Shown: positions 34,369-47,690, counted from the stretch's first letter. The stretch is DNA of 64,000 nucleotides from Trachythela sp. YZ-2020 (GCA_016169945.1 JADLSH010000327.1:310001-374000), one strand, 5' to 3'. Notes: generated by a model from the letters alone, not told the origin. Translations and numbers: made by a program.

Positions 34369-34958
34369 TAGGTAGGTACTTACTGATTATTGTAGGGAGC
34401 CTCCTTAACTGCTCGCGGACACACATGAAAGTTGAACTGTATTCAACTTTCGTGGCATGCGCGCGCGCGACTGATTATTCACGTGACTCGAATCAATCGC
34501 TGGCAAAACGGTCGTAATGGAAAACGGCCTTTATATTATATCGCAAAACAAATATATAAGTAATTAGATTATCAGACGCAGTTGTCAAACGCCAAAAGAG
34601 CCGAACTTATCATCGTTATTAGTAAAGGGATTATAATCAATATAGCGAGTCTAGTGCCTGATCATACAACACACCATTCTAATGCACAATTGTTTTATTT
34701 CTGTGTGCGAAGTTTTAGCTAGTTTGAATGATTTTATCATATGTGCCTTGGGCGATTCCTACAAAATGCATATATTAAATAATAATCTTGAGAATAACAT
34801 AACATAATAGAAGGAAAAACGCCAGCGACTCTCTGCGACGTGGACTACTAATGTTTTACACACAAAATTCCAAAGGTATAAAGCAGATAACAACCATCCT
34901 ATCAATTGTAATGTAGTAACAGAGACAAAGTAACAAACTCAAACTGTGTGTGTACGAT

Positions 34959-35225
34959 CATAGTCCCTATAATACAGTGTCTGGAAACGCGGCAAACTTG
35001 AAAGGTTATAGCCATGTGCGTGGGTTGATGTTGAGGGTGTATTGAGAGTGCGCGTTTTCTTTGCTTTACAAATGTTAATATTCAGCTGCACAGATTCTAT
35101 TGGCTGCTTCCTTCATTATGCTAAGAGAAGAATGTGTTTACTGAGCGCGATGGTGCACAAACATGAACAAAAACGTAGAACAAAAGGTTTAGATGCGTTT
35201 CCAGACACTGTGTTATAGGACTATG
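34959..35225. mobile_element. MITE with CATAGTCC ends
   Basis: CATAGTCCCTATAATACAGT and TGTCTGGAAACGC at the left pair with GCGTTTCCAGACACTGTGTT and ATAGGACTATG at the right, ~31 bp with few mismatches. It is non-coding. No direct target duplication was identified. The surrounding 34,370-34,958 and 35,226-35,929 show no gene. Confidence 0.65.
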
Positions 35226-35929
35226 GTGCGATGAATCGGTGATCTCTCACGCAGCCTGACGCAGGTAGGCCATTGCCCTATTGCCTTTGGCCTTAATACG
35301 ATACGAATACTAATCACATACGTTTGCTTTGTATACGTTTTTAAGTCAGAAATTAGAATAGCGAACGATTGTTGAATTTATTCTTGTTTTCCATAAAATA
35401 GAAGCACACGTTCATATTTACGCGAACCGCGTTGTTACAATGTACGCTCCATTGGTGTTTTGACCATGCCGTCGTCTATTTATATAGCTGCTAGATAATT
35501 GTAAAAATTGAAGAAGTCTTGCGATTCTATAATTTAAATTATCGAAGAAATCGTTTTGGTATATTATATATTGCGCCGTTTTCCGTTCCCAAATGTATAT
35601 ACATTTTTATACACCCTGCATATATACGTGATAATTATTCAGGTTTTTTATTATTTTGAATTTTTTTTAAATGCGTAGTGGTTATATAAAAACACAAAGG
35701 AAAGCTTGTTTGTTTGAAAAATAACAATGGATAAAAACTGCATAGATTAATTAATAGATATGCATAGGCAATATTAAAACAGCATAAACAGTGGTATATT
35801 TTGAAAGCGCTCCTCTGCAAGCAAGGATCCTACTATTACTGTACGGACGAGTGAAGCAGAATCATGTTATAATCGCATTAACTGTATGTCAACATTTGTG
35901 TGCTGATTATAATTATGATCATCCCTTCT

Positions 35930-36663
35930 ATAGTTACGGAGCTGAAGATACTGCAGTATGTATGGAAATTGAGTGACCTAATTTTTACACAAGTTTGAAG
36001 CAACACAGAAGAACTTCTGTAGCTGAGTACAGGGATAAAGGATACATTGATTAAACAAGGATAGAGGTACATATAAAAAACATAATAATCCAAACTGCAA
36101 ATATTATCATTTCTAATTTCAATGTTTCGACTAATATACTTGATGACTATATATGCTTTTGTGAAAACGTTGAATTGAATATGAAATTATGCAGGATTTA
36201 CACTATTTTAAATTTTCTTAAAATAGTTGGTTGTTGACGTAACAGGTAAACAAATACCAGAATTAATCAATAGGTCAAGTTGTTATAGAAAACAACGAAA
36301 GAAGACTCGTTTGTTTGAAAAAAAATCAATGGATTAAAAACTGCACAGACTAAATAGATTAAAGTTTTACGACGCATTTGTTTATTGTACCAGTTTGAAA
36401 GGAGCATTGATTATTAATTCATAAAGTGCCGTATCAAACACTGAAGGACACAATATTACGATGTCGGAAAATAACGAAAACAAAAACAAATATATACCTA
36501 AGACTAGCTTCCATGTAAATCTGCAATGATTAGAATTTAGTGGTAAATGGGCGTAGAAATGTGCTATGGCTTGTAAGATAATGATCATTAATTATATTTT
36601 CTGCATTTTTTTTGTAGACAGTTTGTACTGAATGAAGTCAAATGATCTAAATTTTGCAACACA
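35930..36663 (+). promoter_or_regulatory. duplicated 5' flank of paralogue C
   Basis: Aligns in parts with the 5' flank of B (16,555-16,680 and 18,000-18,258). A pyrimidine-rich stretch ending in GTAG (36,606-36,617) precedes the ATG by about 47 bp and may be a 5'-UTR splice acceptor. No TATA box can be assigned with confidence. Confidence 0.4.
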
Positions 36664-37438
36664 ATGGCAGTGAAACCATTTTCTAAAGAACAATTGAATT
36701 TCTTCAAGTTTTCTACACTTGTTCTTGATGAGTTCCCCAAAGTGTTGTGTCAGATTTTTATCACCATGTGGGACAGCAAGGTTGCTATAAGACCAGGATT
36801 CATTGCCTGGGATGACAGTCCCAAGGTACGGAACATGCTCCTTACATCTGAAGGTGGTAAAACTGGTATACCAACTACGAAATCAATTAAAGAGTGGGAC
36901 TCTACAGCTTTGTTTAAAGCAACAATCTATGCCAAAACATTTGGTGTTCCAAGCAGCAAGGGTTCAACTTTGAATGATTTGTATTTAAAGAAAGTTAAAT
37001 CAGTTCCAGGTTCTTTTCATTCATCAGTTCAAAGTTCAACAGGAAATCAAGATGAGACCTACGCCTTGGTAATTGATCAACTGCGATTGCTGAGAAACAC
37101 ACTTTGCCATTCACCGAAACCTGAAATAATTAAAACTGATTTTGATTATTATGTACAGTTAGTAACCAACGCTTTAACAGCAGTTAATGTTGATACGGCT
37201 TTTGTCGATGTCATTGGTCAGATGAACGAGGAGGATTTTCCAACAGAGAAAGTTCAAGAGTTACATGATTGTCATATGAAAGAGTTACAGGCCATCAGTA
37301 TGGTTCATGAGAATATAGAGCAGAAGTTATCCTTTATTAAAGAACGAACAGAAAAAATAGAGAATGTCGAGCAGAAATTATCTTCTATTCATACGATGAT
37401 GAAAAATATTAGTTTGGGAGAAAGGGGTAATATACCAG
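36664..37438 (+). CDS. paralogue C exon 1: DZIP3-like HEPN domain
   Basis: The ATG and first 25 residues equal those of B. The exon has 258 full codons and ends in phase 1 at CAG|GTAACG; the intron is 37,439-37,807. The HEPN domain is complete, with SSTGNQDETYALVIDQLR and the RNase-type R144-N-x3-H149 (RNTLCH) retained. It is ten codons longer than B: the helical segment ENIEQKLS is repeated as ENVEQKLS (37,310-37,390), lengthening a probable coiled-coil linker. The HEPN part is about as well conserved as the NTPase, which argues that it is functional. Confidence 0.85.
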
Positions 37439-37807
37439 GTAACGTGAATATTTCTTTACTCTGCAACGTATAGTGTCGCGCAATAGCTCATTTTGCTCCT
37501 TTTCCGGGGTAGAGATTCTCAAACGCAGGAGTCCCTCATAAGGAATTGATATTTAGGCTCCTATCTGAAAATTAAATTTGGTATCCAGTTGAAAGTCTCA
37601 GAATAGTTCAGAGCGCTGTTTTATTCTGTAAGCGGGAGAATTGAGAAGAGTAAAAACCGACAATATTTTTGGATGTCGAAAGTAATTAGGTAGATATAAG
37701 TACAGAGTTTGCAAACTAATAAAAACTTACTACTGTAAACACTGTAATATTATAAGTCAGGGTGTAAATAAAAGTAAATTTAATTAATAACATATCATTA
37801 TACCTAG

Positions 37808-40800
37808 ACACATTACCCAAGCCATATATTCCAAGCTCTGTTCCCTTGTTTACTGGCAGAGAAGACGAAGTTAAAGAAATTACAAATCTTATCACTGATC
37901 AATCAACACGACTGGTAAACATCTGGGGATCTCCTGGATTTGGTAAAACATCCACAGCTATTGAAGTAGCACGCCACCTCAGGTACCCTGTCTATTTTTT
38001 TAAATTGCAGGGTATTACCACAGTAGATGAATTTTTATCTAAAATTTTAAGTATTTTTAAGAGTAACTTAGCAGATCTTAGATTAACACCTATAGACAAA
38101 CTAGTAAGTATTTTTAGAGAAATTTCTTCTCCAATATTTCTTATATTTGACAACCTTGATGATCTTCTATCTAGTGAAGGTAGTTTCGCTAAACTAACAC
38201 AATTGTTCGTAGAATTGTTAGACAGTAATATACACATCAATATACTTGTTACAACTAGGGAGCTTTTAGAAAATATGCACGGTCAAATAACAGGTTTTCA
38301 AGATATCCGAATTCGACCTCTTCGTCCAGATTCGTCTGTTGAACTTGTTCGTCAACTTCTCCCTTCTCTTTCTGAAACTGTTGTTGCAAAGGTGGCTAGA
38401 ATTTCTTTCCATGTTCCTCTGGCAATTAAACTTGTTGCTTCGTTAATTAAAAACAACACTGAAGATATGGCGAATAAAATACTTGAGGAATTAAATATTT
38501 CAGGAAATCTTTTAGAGCAGATAGATAGTGCATATGAGAAAATCATGCAAAGATTTTTTGAGAATCTTTTTGAGCGACTGACAATAAGCGAGAAACATGC
38601 GCTGATTTCATTAACTGTGTTTTCTTCAACTGCAATAAGTAAAGATGCTGCGATTGACGTTGTTTCTGGAGAAATGGGAGTTGCGAAAGCCGCAGGAAGC
38701 CTTAAAACACTTGTGAATAAGTCGCTAATTGATGAACATCCCAATGGGCAATATTACTCTTTTCACTCTCTCATTTACTCTTTTGTTGTTGATAAAGCAA
38801 AACAAAGTGATTTTGAAGATGTCATCAAATCCTCTACAATTCGCTTTTCTACGTATTACTTGCTCCTTTTTGAAAGGTTAAATGACGATTTCCTTGCTGG
38901 AAAGTCGATAGAGAGTGCCCAACTGCAAGATACAATGCTACATCTATCGATTGCCATGTATCAGTCTATCACAGGTAGTTTGGAAAATTCCCAACATCTT
39001 TTTCGGATCTTTTCTAAATCTGAAATGTTTCTATTTCATATCCGTTTTCGCTTCAGTGTATCACATGATATTCCCAAGCTATATGGTTTAGCCATAGAAA
39101 TATGCAGATCCCAGCAATACAACTATTACGCATGTAAGTTGTATGTCAGCAAATATTTTCACAATGTTGCCTCTTCCCTTTTTTCTTGAATATACATTCA
39201 GACATACCTGAGCACACACGTGAAGACGTCATGTTGTTATCCGATGGTAGTGCAACGAAACTAGGTTGTTATGAGGGAATTTCACTTATTTCCAAAGGAA
39301 ATATAGAGCCAGGTATTGAGTGTATTGAAAAACATCTTGACGGATTACAAAAATGCGCTGATCAGCAACTTGTAAAATGCTTATGCCTGCAGCTTCTTTC
39401 ACTTATTTACACTGATTTGAAAGAGTACAGCAAATCGAGCAACTTCAGGAAAAGGGCTATCGAGGTTTGTGCAGAAATTGGTAATTACGATCTCTTTTTA
39501 ATTGCTGATTGTGAGCAAACGTTGCCTGCGACGCAAACGAAAGATAAAGGTGAGCAATTAATATTGTTTGTCAATCTTTTATTTATGTGGTCCGCACAAT
39601 CTTTAAGTGATGAGACAAAACTATACTTCCTCAATTTTTTACATAAATTTCAACAACAGCTAGTTGAGAGTAACCATTTGGTTCAGAATATCTCTTTCAA
39701 ATAATCATGTATAGTGATTGCTCTTTAGCTATCCTTGGTTTGAGTGCAGGGCAAGAAAATCTTTTGGATGAAAAGATTAAGTTGCTTAAGAAATCAGTGA
39801 AGTCTGAAAGAATATTTCCGAGTATGTCGGAGGCGTCTGGGACCAGGTTTCATTCGCCTGATCGATTGTTCATTTGCTATGCTCTAAAAATGGTTAGTGA
39901 CGATTATACAGAAAACCAAAGTTTGGATGTTGACACATGCCGTAACGCCCTTGATCTTTCACTTAAACGGTATGGTAACCAGCATGAAATCACCGCATTC
40001 TTTTACCTTAAAATGGGCTTGGCTGAGAATGATGCCGAAAATTACACTTCTTCTCTTAATGCATTTGACCATGCTCTTGATATTATGACAGCTATTCTTG
40101 ATGGGAGTAGAAGCAGTATTGCTATTCTCGCCCAGGTTTATGTCGGGAAAGGACAAACGTATACACATCTAGGAAAATTTGAATCCGCTATTGAATCTTT
40201 TGAAGAGGCACTTAAAATAAGAAGGCCATTATTTAGTGAAGCGAGTGAAGAAATTGCTGAAATCATGTTTTTCCTAGGGATGTCTCAAATGTATTTGAAG
40301 GATTTATTCTCTTGTCTTTCGACACTTGAACAGGGTCTCCAAATATGGGTAAAATTGCATGCTGAGAAGCCCAGCTCGTACAGGTGTTCCTTTATTGTTG
40401 CATGTTATGTTTTTATTGGAAAAGTGCACTACGAGCTTGGCAACAGCACTGAAAGTATAAATTGTTTCACAACTGCTCTCAAAATGAGCACGGATTGCGA
40501 TCGAGAACGTTCATTCGCACAAGGTCGTATTTGTGTGGAACTTTTAGATTTGCAGGTAGATGAAATTTACTACATGGAATTGTTGAACAGTAGTTTACCC
40601 GTGCTTAAGGAAAATTGTAAGTCTTTCTTACCTATGCTGTATTTGAAATTAGGTTCCAAACAACTTGAGTCTGGAAAATATGAAGCTGGTCTAGCGTCCC
40701 TTAAAGAAGCTCTTGATATTGAGATAGAGGTCACGCTTAGAGAAAATGTTGATATTCGAGAGAGGACTGTTTCGTGTTACATTGCAATGGTGAACACCTT

Positions 40801-41326
40801 AATTAATAATATTAAAAACTCTAAATTGGCGAGAAAGGCAATTGATAGATTTACCAAAATAGCAGAATCACTTCCTGAAAGTAGACAACATGTTTGGATA
40901 TTTCGTTGTTATGCCTTGAAGGGCTTCACTCAATGTAAAATGGGAGAATTTGTTGCGGCAATTGAGTCTCTTCAACATGCACTGCTGCAGTTTCCAAAAA
41001 TTTCCCACGAAGCCTTTGACAAATCTGAAGTAATTGGGTGCCGTAAGGCGATTGCCATAGCTTATATTCATGAAAGATCATATAAGGATGCGCTGACGTC
41101 GACATATGTGGCACTGTCTATGATTAAAGATCTTACTCCTGAAGGAAGCGAAGATGAAGCTGAATTGTATGTCTGCGTGGCCGGAATCGCACAAGAGTTG
41201 AAAAACAAGAGTTTAGAATTGAGAAATTTTAGCTTAGCATACAAAATGTATTCAAAAATTCTAGGAGAAACCCATTCGAAGACAAAAGAATGTTGCTTTG
41301 CATATTTTGGAGCCCTGATAGGTTAA
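37808..41326 (+). pseudogene. paralogue C exon 2: NB-ARC and TPR, two frame shifts
   Basis: After the acceptor TTATACCTAG the joined protein reads D-TLPKPYIPSSVPLFTGRE, then a complete NB-ARC: P-loop GSPGFGKTS (about residues 299-307), FLIFDNLDDLL, ILVTTRE, LLPSLSETVVAKVA and the GLPL-like HVPLAIKL. A helical segment and about ten TPRs follow to the stop at 41,324-41,326. The frame breaks twice relative to B: one base gained in a T-rich stretch near 39,180 (stop at 39,187-39,189) and one lost near 39,675 (stop at 39,702-39,704). Both lie in or beside short homopolymers, so base-calling or assembly error is a fair alternative. If intact, the protein would be about 1,410 aa. Confidence 0.75.
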
Positions 41327-42597
41327 TTGCACATGTTCCTGTTTCTGACTCCGATCAAAGTGAACATATACATTATCGGTGTTTAGACTATAACAATGTT
41401 TTAGCAGGGAGAGCTGATAGTTCATTTAAGTTCAGCTGATGTTGTAATAGGCCGTTATTGGTAGAAGTTTGCACCAAGGCAATTGACATCATGATTTAAG
41501 TGTGCAGATAAAATACTCGTCAAACCTGTATATTGTTTGACAAGTTAAACAGACACTTTACAGCTTTTAATTAACACAATGCTACTTTATTCTTGCTATT
41601 TCAAATTGAATTTATAATCATTGTCGAGGAACATGGGACCAGAACGTTTTGCCATTGTATACTTCAACTGATTGATTTCTACCTCTGACCAAGGTCATCG
41701 TGACCTTGTATACTGTGTCCAGTTTTCGTTTCTTCGCCATCTGTGAAAGAGTTAATCTCGCGATCGGATGGAACGTTTGCGGGAATTGGAGATTTTCATC
41801 CCTGATTATATGAAAATTCATCTTTGAATTGAAAATTGAATTGCATGACCTTCGTATATGACAGACGAGACTGGATGTTGTCTGAAATATTTTGTGGGTT
41901 GGGACGATGACTAGGATTTCGCGGCCAACGTATAACGATTATAGCTACATAAGGAAAACCGTTTGTCTGAAAATTGATGTTTTCATATACTCGTAATAAC
42001 TGATATTATCTGTGTTAGACGGGATTGAACATTTATATTGTAAGAACATGACCATCTTGAGGTAGGAACTGCCGGTAATATGCTAAGAAAGGAATTGAAG
42101 TACGCTATTTGAGAACATGCTCATCCCAGCTAGCATGGATAGAATGTGGTATATATATATATATGGTATAATTTCTCATATGGCAATTTCTCATCTCCCT
42201 TACCCGTGATTTGGCATGCAATACGAGAATGCTGTCTAGACCTTCAGAGCTTGATACGAGAGAAGCTTATATAACGGTATTTAAACCATGGTATTTTGAT
42301 AACTTGAAATTGAAATCAAAATAAATTTGCAGCAACTGATTCTCGTGCTGCATGCATGTGAAACCATATTAGTTAAATATTAATCAAATAATTAAGTATC
42401 ATTTTATAGAATATTAAATAGAATTTAGTACACCCGAAATCAAGAATATATCAGTAGTTTAGTGTAAGGATCTTTCAAAGTATATATTTTACTGATTTTT
42501 GTAGTTAGAAAGCATTCTTAATTTGTATGATTAAGTCACTTTAATGCAATCCTTGCACTGCATTGTTCAGTGTATTAAATAAACTACGCCTTTCTTC
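41327..42597 (+). repeat. 3' flank of paralogue C, diverged copy
   Basis: Same order of landmarks as the flanks of A and B (CGATCAAAGTGAACATATAC; GAGGAACATGGGACCAGAAC; GTTTGTCTGAAAATTGATGT) but clearly more diverged, so C separated earlier than A and B did from each other. A short TA run lies at about 42,150. Confidence 0.65.
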
Positions 42598-43054
42598 GGG
42601 GACGCTGGGACGATAAAAGTGCAAGGGTAACATTTTCACATTGTGATTTATCGGATCCGTTTCAAGTTTTGATGAATGTTAATAACATAATTATTGTGGT
42701 GATGTCACCAAATGATGTTTAACCGCGAATTTTTCAATTAGTGCGAAAGTAAATTTAAGAATGGTCTGACAAATCGTAATGTGAAAACGAAGGCTAATCT
42801 CGTTCGTAAAGTACTTTTTTATTTTTCAAATCTAATGCATGTAAATGCCTATATGCAATCTTTATTTTGAACTCATATGTATTGGTTCAAAATTTATATA
42901 TCGCGGATATATCCTCATGTTTCGCGCACAGTATAGGGTTAGGATTATCAGTATTGTAGACTGATACAGATCAAAATAGCGATAATAGTGAATTTTTGCA
43001 GAAATTATAACAATATAGCGAAATGTGACATCTTTGATTCGTTCCAGCGTCCCT
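42598..43054. mobile_element. non-autonomous inverted-repeat element, second copy
   Basis: GGGGACGCTGGGACGA at the left and TTCGTTCCAGCGTCCCT at the right form the ends. It is the same family and relative position as 2,274-2,787. Presence in flanks A and C but not B suggests it was in the ancestral unit and was deleted from B. Confidence 0.5.
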
Positions 43055-43104
43055 GTTCATAAAAGGATTAAATAATAAAGTGTTGGTTACATTTATACCC
43101 TTTA

Positions 43105-44345
43105 TCCATCTTCTAATAAGAGATGACTATTATGGTCACTCGCACTTACTATATAGATAATAAGGAATGGAGAAGTTTTTTGGCATTTTACTGTTATATT
43201 ATTAATTTCACGTCATTGTGAGAGCCGTTGCGTAAGTGCAAATGAGTTTTGTAGCCAGTAAATTTTCTCGAATCTTACTTCATCAATATATTATTAAACT
43301 TATATGTAAAATGGAAAATATAAGTATTTGTCATTTGAAAGAAATATATAAAATATTTTATAATGTTATGATACTAGACTTTTTTCAATTTTTCTATATA
43401 ATTGTCTTTAAGCTGCATGACACATTGCGATGTGTTGGCGATTTGAGAATTAGCTAATATTGATGAATTGTTTTCAAATGTTATGTCGACAGATGTCGTT
43501 TAACACGTATATTTTTTTAAACTATTTTAATGAATGAATGAACAACTTTATTTAATGAAGGTTGGTACTAAAACAGCATAAGCTGATAAAATAGTGGCTC
43601 TCGTATATTAATGTGGATCATAAATCTGCCGGACAAATCGCAATGTGTAAACGCATGCACTCCCAATAAGGTTTTAATTAGCTTTAAAGAAATTTTACCG
43701 AACAAATTAACAGTTTGTCCAATGTCCAACAATTTTCTAAAATAAAATTTTGTTAGTTGCCATTTCAGAAAAAACTACATAGGAAAAACTTACTTTGAGT
43801 AGAGTACCAAACTTCTAGCTCATAATAACACGCACGCGAGACATCTTAGAAATTTTGCTTTCTCAGTTGTGACGTCACATTAGTCACATACATTTTAAAA
43901 ACACACGTTTACACATTTTAAAACTAAAGAATAACGAATGAAAAAAATGGGAAAGGTCTTTGTATCCTGTTAGTTAACAAGTTCTTTCAATTATGACAAA
44001 ATACTTATCTTTTTTCTTCTCATCTACTATGGTTCATTTAAGTAATGTTGCTACATACACGAGTTTTTGTATCGTGAAAACTCCATAGTTTCAAATGAAA
44101 TAACGTTGTAAATATATAATATGATAACTTAATATCTCCATTACTTAAACAATATAATGTTAATAATATGAATGTGAAAGCTGAGACGAAATGTAAACGG
44201 TGATGCTACATAACAAACAAGAAGATGCATATCGGATACATAACAAATTGACATGTACTTTGAACTGTTCAAAAGAGAGAAACAGTTGGGCAAAATATAA
44301 TCCAATAATTCTTACCGTTATTAGTAAAATCTACAAATAATTATA
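43105..44345 (+). repeat. gene-flank repeat module, copy 4
   Basis: Matches 2,855-4,000 with an insertion near 43,530-43,615. The inverted pair lies at 43,420-43,648. This marks the downstream end of the duplicated cluster. Confidence 0.65.
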
Positions 44346-44399
44346 CACTTGTACAATATAAAAGGTATGTGTTTTTTTTTCTATCAGAATCGATTTACT

Positions 44400-47300
44400 T
44401 TTAAATATTTGTTAAAACAGAATGACATGTCTCATTGGGCACTTAATAGAATGTAGTGAATGGATCATGTAAATTTATTAATTATTTGCGTGTAAATTGC
44501 CTTCTTCGTTATCAATTTGTAATTGTTTCAACACCCCTTGGGTAATCAACCAGCCTCGTACCCAGACCTCTGTATAGAAGTTGCGCTGAGCACGCGCACA
44601 ACGTGTTGGGGAGGACGAGAATAAAACTTATAAAATCCGCTTTCCCGTGAGCGATCAGCTCGAAACATCCAGACGAAGGACCTTCGCTCCAAACGTCGAA
44701 GTTTATGTGGAATTTTTCAGGTTTTTCAGATCCGAAAGACTCGCAGCATATCGTGTATACCTACACTGGAACCAGGCATTCAAGATATCAGAAAACGAGA
44801 GTTGCCTGAGAATCGCGACAGAGATAGTTTAATGCGCGAAACAGGGTCCTAAAAAAGTTACAGAATTTGGTAAACAAAGTGTTTACATTTTCTTCTTATT
44901 TTGTTAAGCTAATATAGTACATATTATAGTGTGATGGGGAATTTGCCCCAGTAGGCACTTTCCTTTGCAACTGAAGATAAAAAAAAGGCTTGCTACGCCT
45001 GTTCTGTACCCTTTGACCAGAATTAAGTTGTGAACTTTCAAAGAAAATAGTTGAACAATTATTCAATATTTTATTATATTTAACTACCAGTGCAAAATGG
45101 GAACAACAATTCCATTGTTAATTCGTTCAGTCTCTAGTTCAGTCTCCAACCCACCTTCATCATCTGGTAACAGTTATATGCTAGTTGATGGTCTAGGTAC
45201 AAGGCGCTGAGCGACAATCTATAGTAATGATCAACATTTTGCACAAAGGGGGGCTATAAGCTTTCGCGTCCCCCTCCTAAAATAGATTAGGTCCATGCTC
45301 TTCAATAGTTAACAAGTATGCGCAGTTATAAGTTGGAACCCTATTAAAGGTGGAGCAAAGTCTGTACTTTTTTGCCGAAAGAAGTGAGTACACAAGTCCT
45401 ACCAAGATATTTGATCCACCAAAACTGATTTTGAAACAAAATTTTGCAGCATGTTTACTGTCCAAGTTCTTCAATTTGACGCGAGAAAGTGCAGAAAATG
45501 ACCTGCGTTTATGCAAATTTTCTAATTTGTTTTTTTATGTGCAATGAAAGCTTTGAGGAAAAATGTCGAAAATTTTGGTTTCACTACGCATCGAAGTTAT
45601 TTTCTTAACATTTTATTTGTACATGTGATTTGGAAAAACCGCAACGCCAGTCCATAAACCAGTTGTCACAATGCCGAGATAACACGTCAACCTACTTATC
45701 TGCTGCCGACAATCTCGGAGTCAGTGGCGTTCCGAGCAGGAGGGTTTAAAAAATCTGTCGGTAAATTGATCTTCGTCGTTTAATTGACATTCGTCAGTTA
45801 AAACGTAGAATTTGAAGGTATCTTGGTCGATAAATCGGCAAATTTCGAGCAACCAAAACGCGTGACGGACTTATAATTAACGTTGCGCGCTCGCAGATGC
45901 TTAGCAACTAACATTGCATTTTTTTATAAAAATACATTTTGGCCCTGCATGGTGGGTAAATTTTGGAATAGGCACCCTCAGTGGAAACGTGCCCACCCAC
46001 TCCCCCCCCCCCCCCCCCTTCCAATGGAAACGATCTCAGTACGCCACTGCTCAGAGCACCGTTCAGTTCACAAGTACTGCACAATTCTATCAGCCAACGA
46101 AGTGTGAAGTGGCAATTTACATGAAGAATAAATATAGTAGCGTGTTGACAACGTAGTATGTTTTAAGGTGAGTTTTTGGTTCTACGGCGTCTTCGCACAC
46201 CGCATCGTCAATCGTAAACTCGCTACTACTTATCTCAAAGAGGACGCCTTGGTTTCGCTCATTAATCTTTAAACATTTGATCGATCGTTGTCACTAAAAC
46301 TACGTTAAAGAAGGTCCTTGGTCGAATATATATCAACCTGGAAGGCTTACAAACGACCATGGTCGACATAGAAGTTGTCCTTGGTAATCGTCCCATAACA
46401 TAGGTCAGTTCCGAAACCGTCGATTTCGAATCGACGCCTGCTCTACGGAGGACGCGTTAGAAAACTCCCTCACGAAAGAGTTAAAAAAGATAAATTCCAC
46501 GTTTCCAACTTTATTGACAACTTGTAAGTTAGAGAAACAGCGAGAACACAATTGGTAATAGTACAGTCTTTCTAGTTGCAATGAAAACACGAATACCTTA
46601 CTTTACTCCGTTAATTTCACAAAGCATCAGAGTCCAACGATCAGAAAAATAAACGTCGTGGTATTGATTTATGAAGAGGGTCTCAAAGGCACCTGGAGAC
46701 TTGCTGAAATTAAGAATCTTCTTAGTGGAAATGATGGATTGTTTAGGTCTGCTTACAAAATTGTAAGCAATAATATGTATGAAATTAACATTATGATTAA
46801 GCCTTGTTCTGCTGTTAATGCGCGTGTCACCTCATAATCGTTTGCAAAGACATCGGAAAAAAAAGAATGGCCGAGAAGGGCGGGGTTAAAATACTTACTT
46901 TTTTCGTTATCTCATGTAAATATGATACTAGCCTCCATACACACCTCAAATTTTGCGTTCAACAACGGTGATTTTGGGAAATGTTTTTGTGAATTCGCTT
47001 CAGAAAATGCCAGAAATGCAGTCACTGCAGTCAGAGCTTTAAAAATATATAAATCTTTTGGAGGAGGACCCCCCAGACCCCCTATTTTTTCTTCAAATCA
47101 GGAACGTGATTATGGAAACGTCCAACTCCCGATCTTTCGCAAACGCCTCTTAGTATATGTAAATTAAAACGTGCCGTTCGATGAAAATCTGCCCCCCTCT
47201 TGCCCTCTTCACCTCTTGCCCTCTTGTCATTTCGGCGTCCCTAAAAGTAATTTAATAGGTCTCTAGGCTAACTTCCAAAGACTTTTAGATAAGAGTACGC

Positions 47301-47690
47301 TTTCGATAAATTCAGCCCGACGGATCTGAAAAAGCTTCCCACGGCACTATATTCACATGCGTTCTTAATAGAGAGTGGACTTCATAATTTTTTCCAGAGA
47401 AAGGAAAGGCTTATTAGCGAGTATAGTCTTTTTTTGAGAGGAAGATTTACTGTATTTTCAGTAAACTTAACAATGTACGAACCTATTACGCTGTCGCTGA
47501 CTAACTATTTCATTGCTGGAGAACCTGAAAGTATGATGTTCGGCATAGAAGAGCAGTTAGAGCATCACACCACGGGAATGACCATTCAATTTTTGTATCA
47601 AACAATGAATCGCGCAATGATCCACGAGAATGCCTGATCAGAACAATAAGACGGAAACTCGACGAGGCCGAAGCAAAGTAACAATTCTGA
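44400..47690. other. intergenic, only repeat debris
   Basis: No gene is supported. It contains a fragment of the CCTCGTACCCAG repeat (44,553), an inverted piece of the GAAGGACCTTCGCTC repeat (44,675-44,705), a long C run at 45,997-46,018 and a GC-rich high-copy repeat piece at 46,985-47,090. Open frames of 60-80 codons here have no recognisable motifs and several lie wholly in repeats. Confidence 0.5.

Noticed and set aside
44647..44832. Small gene beginning MSDQLETSRRRTF
   Set aside because: It runs through the dispersed GAAGGACCTTCGCTC repeat; no conserved motif.
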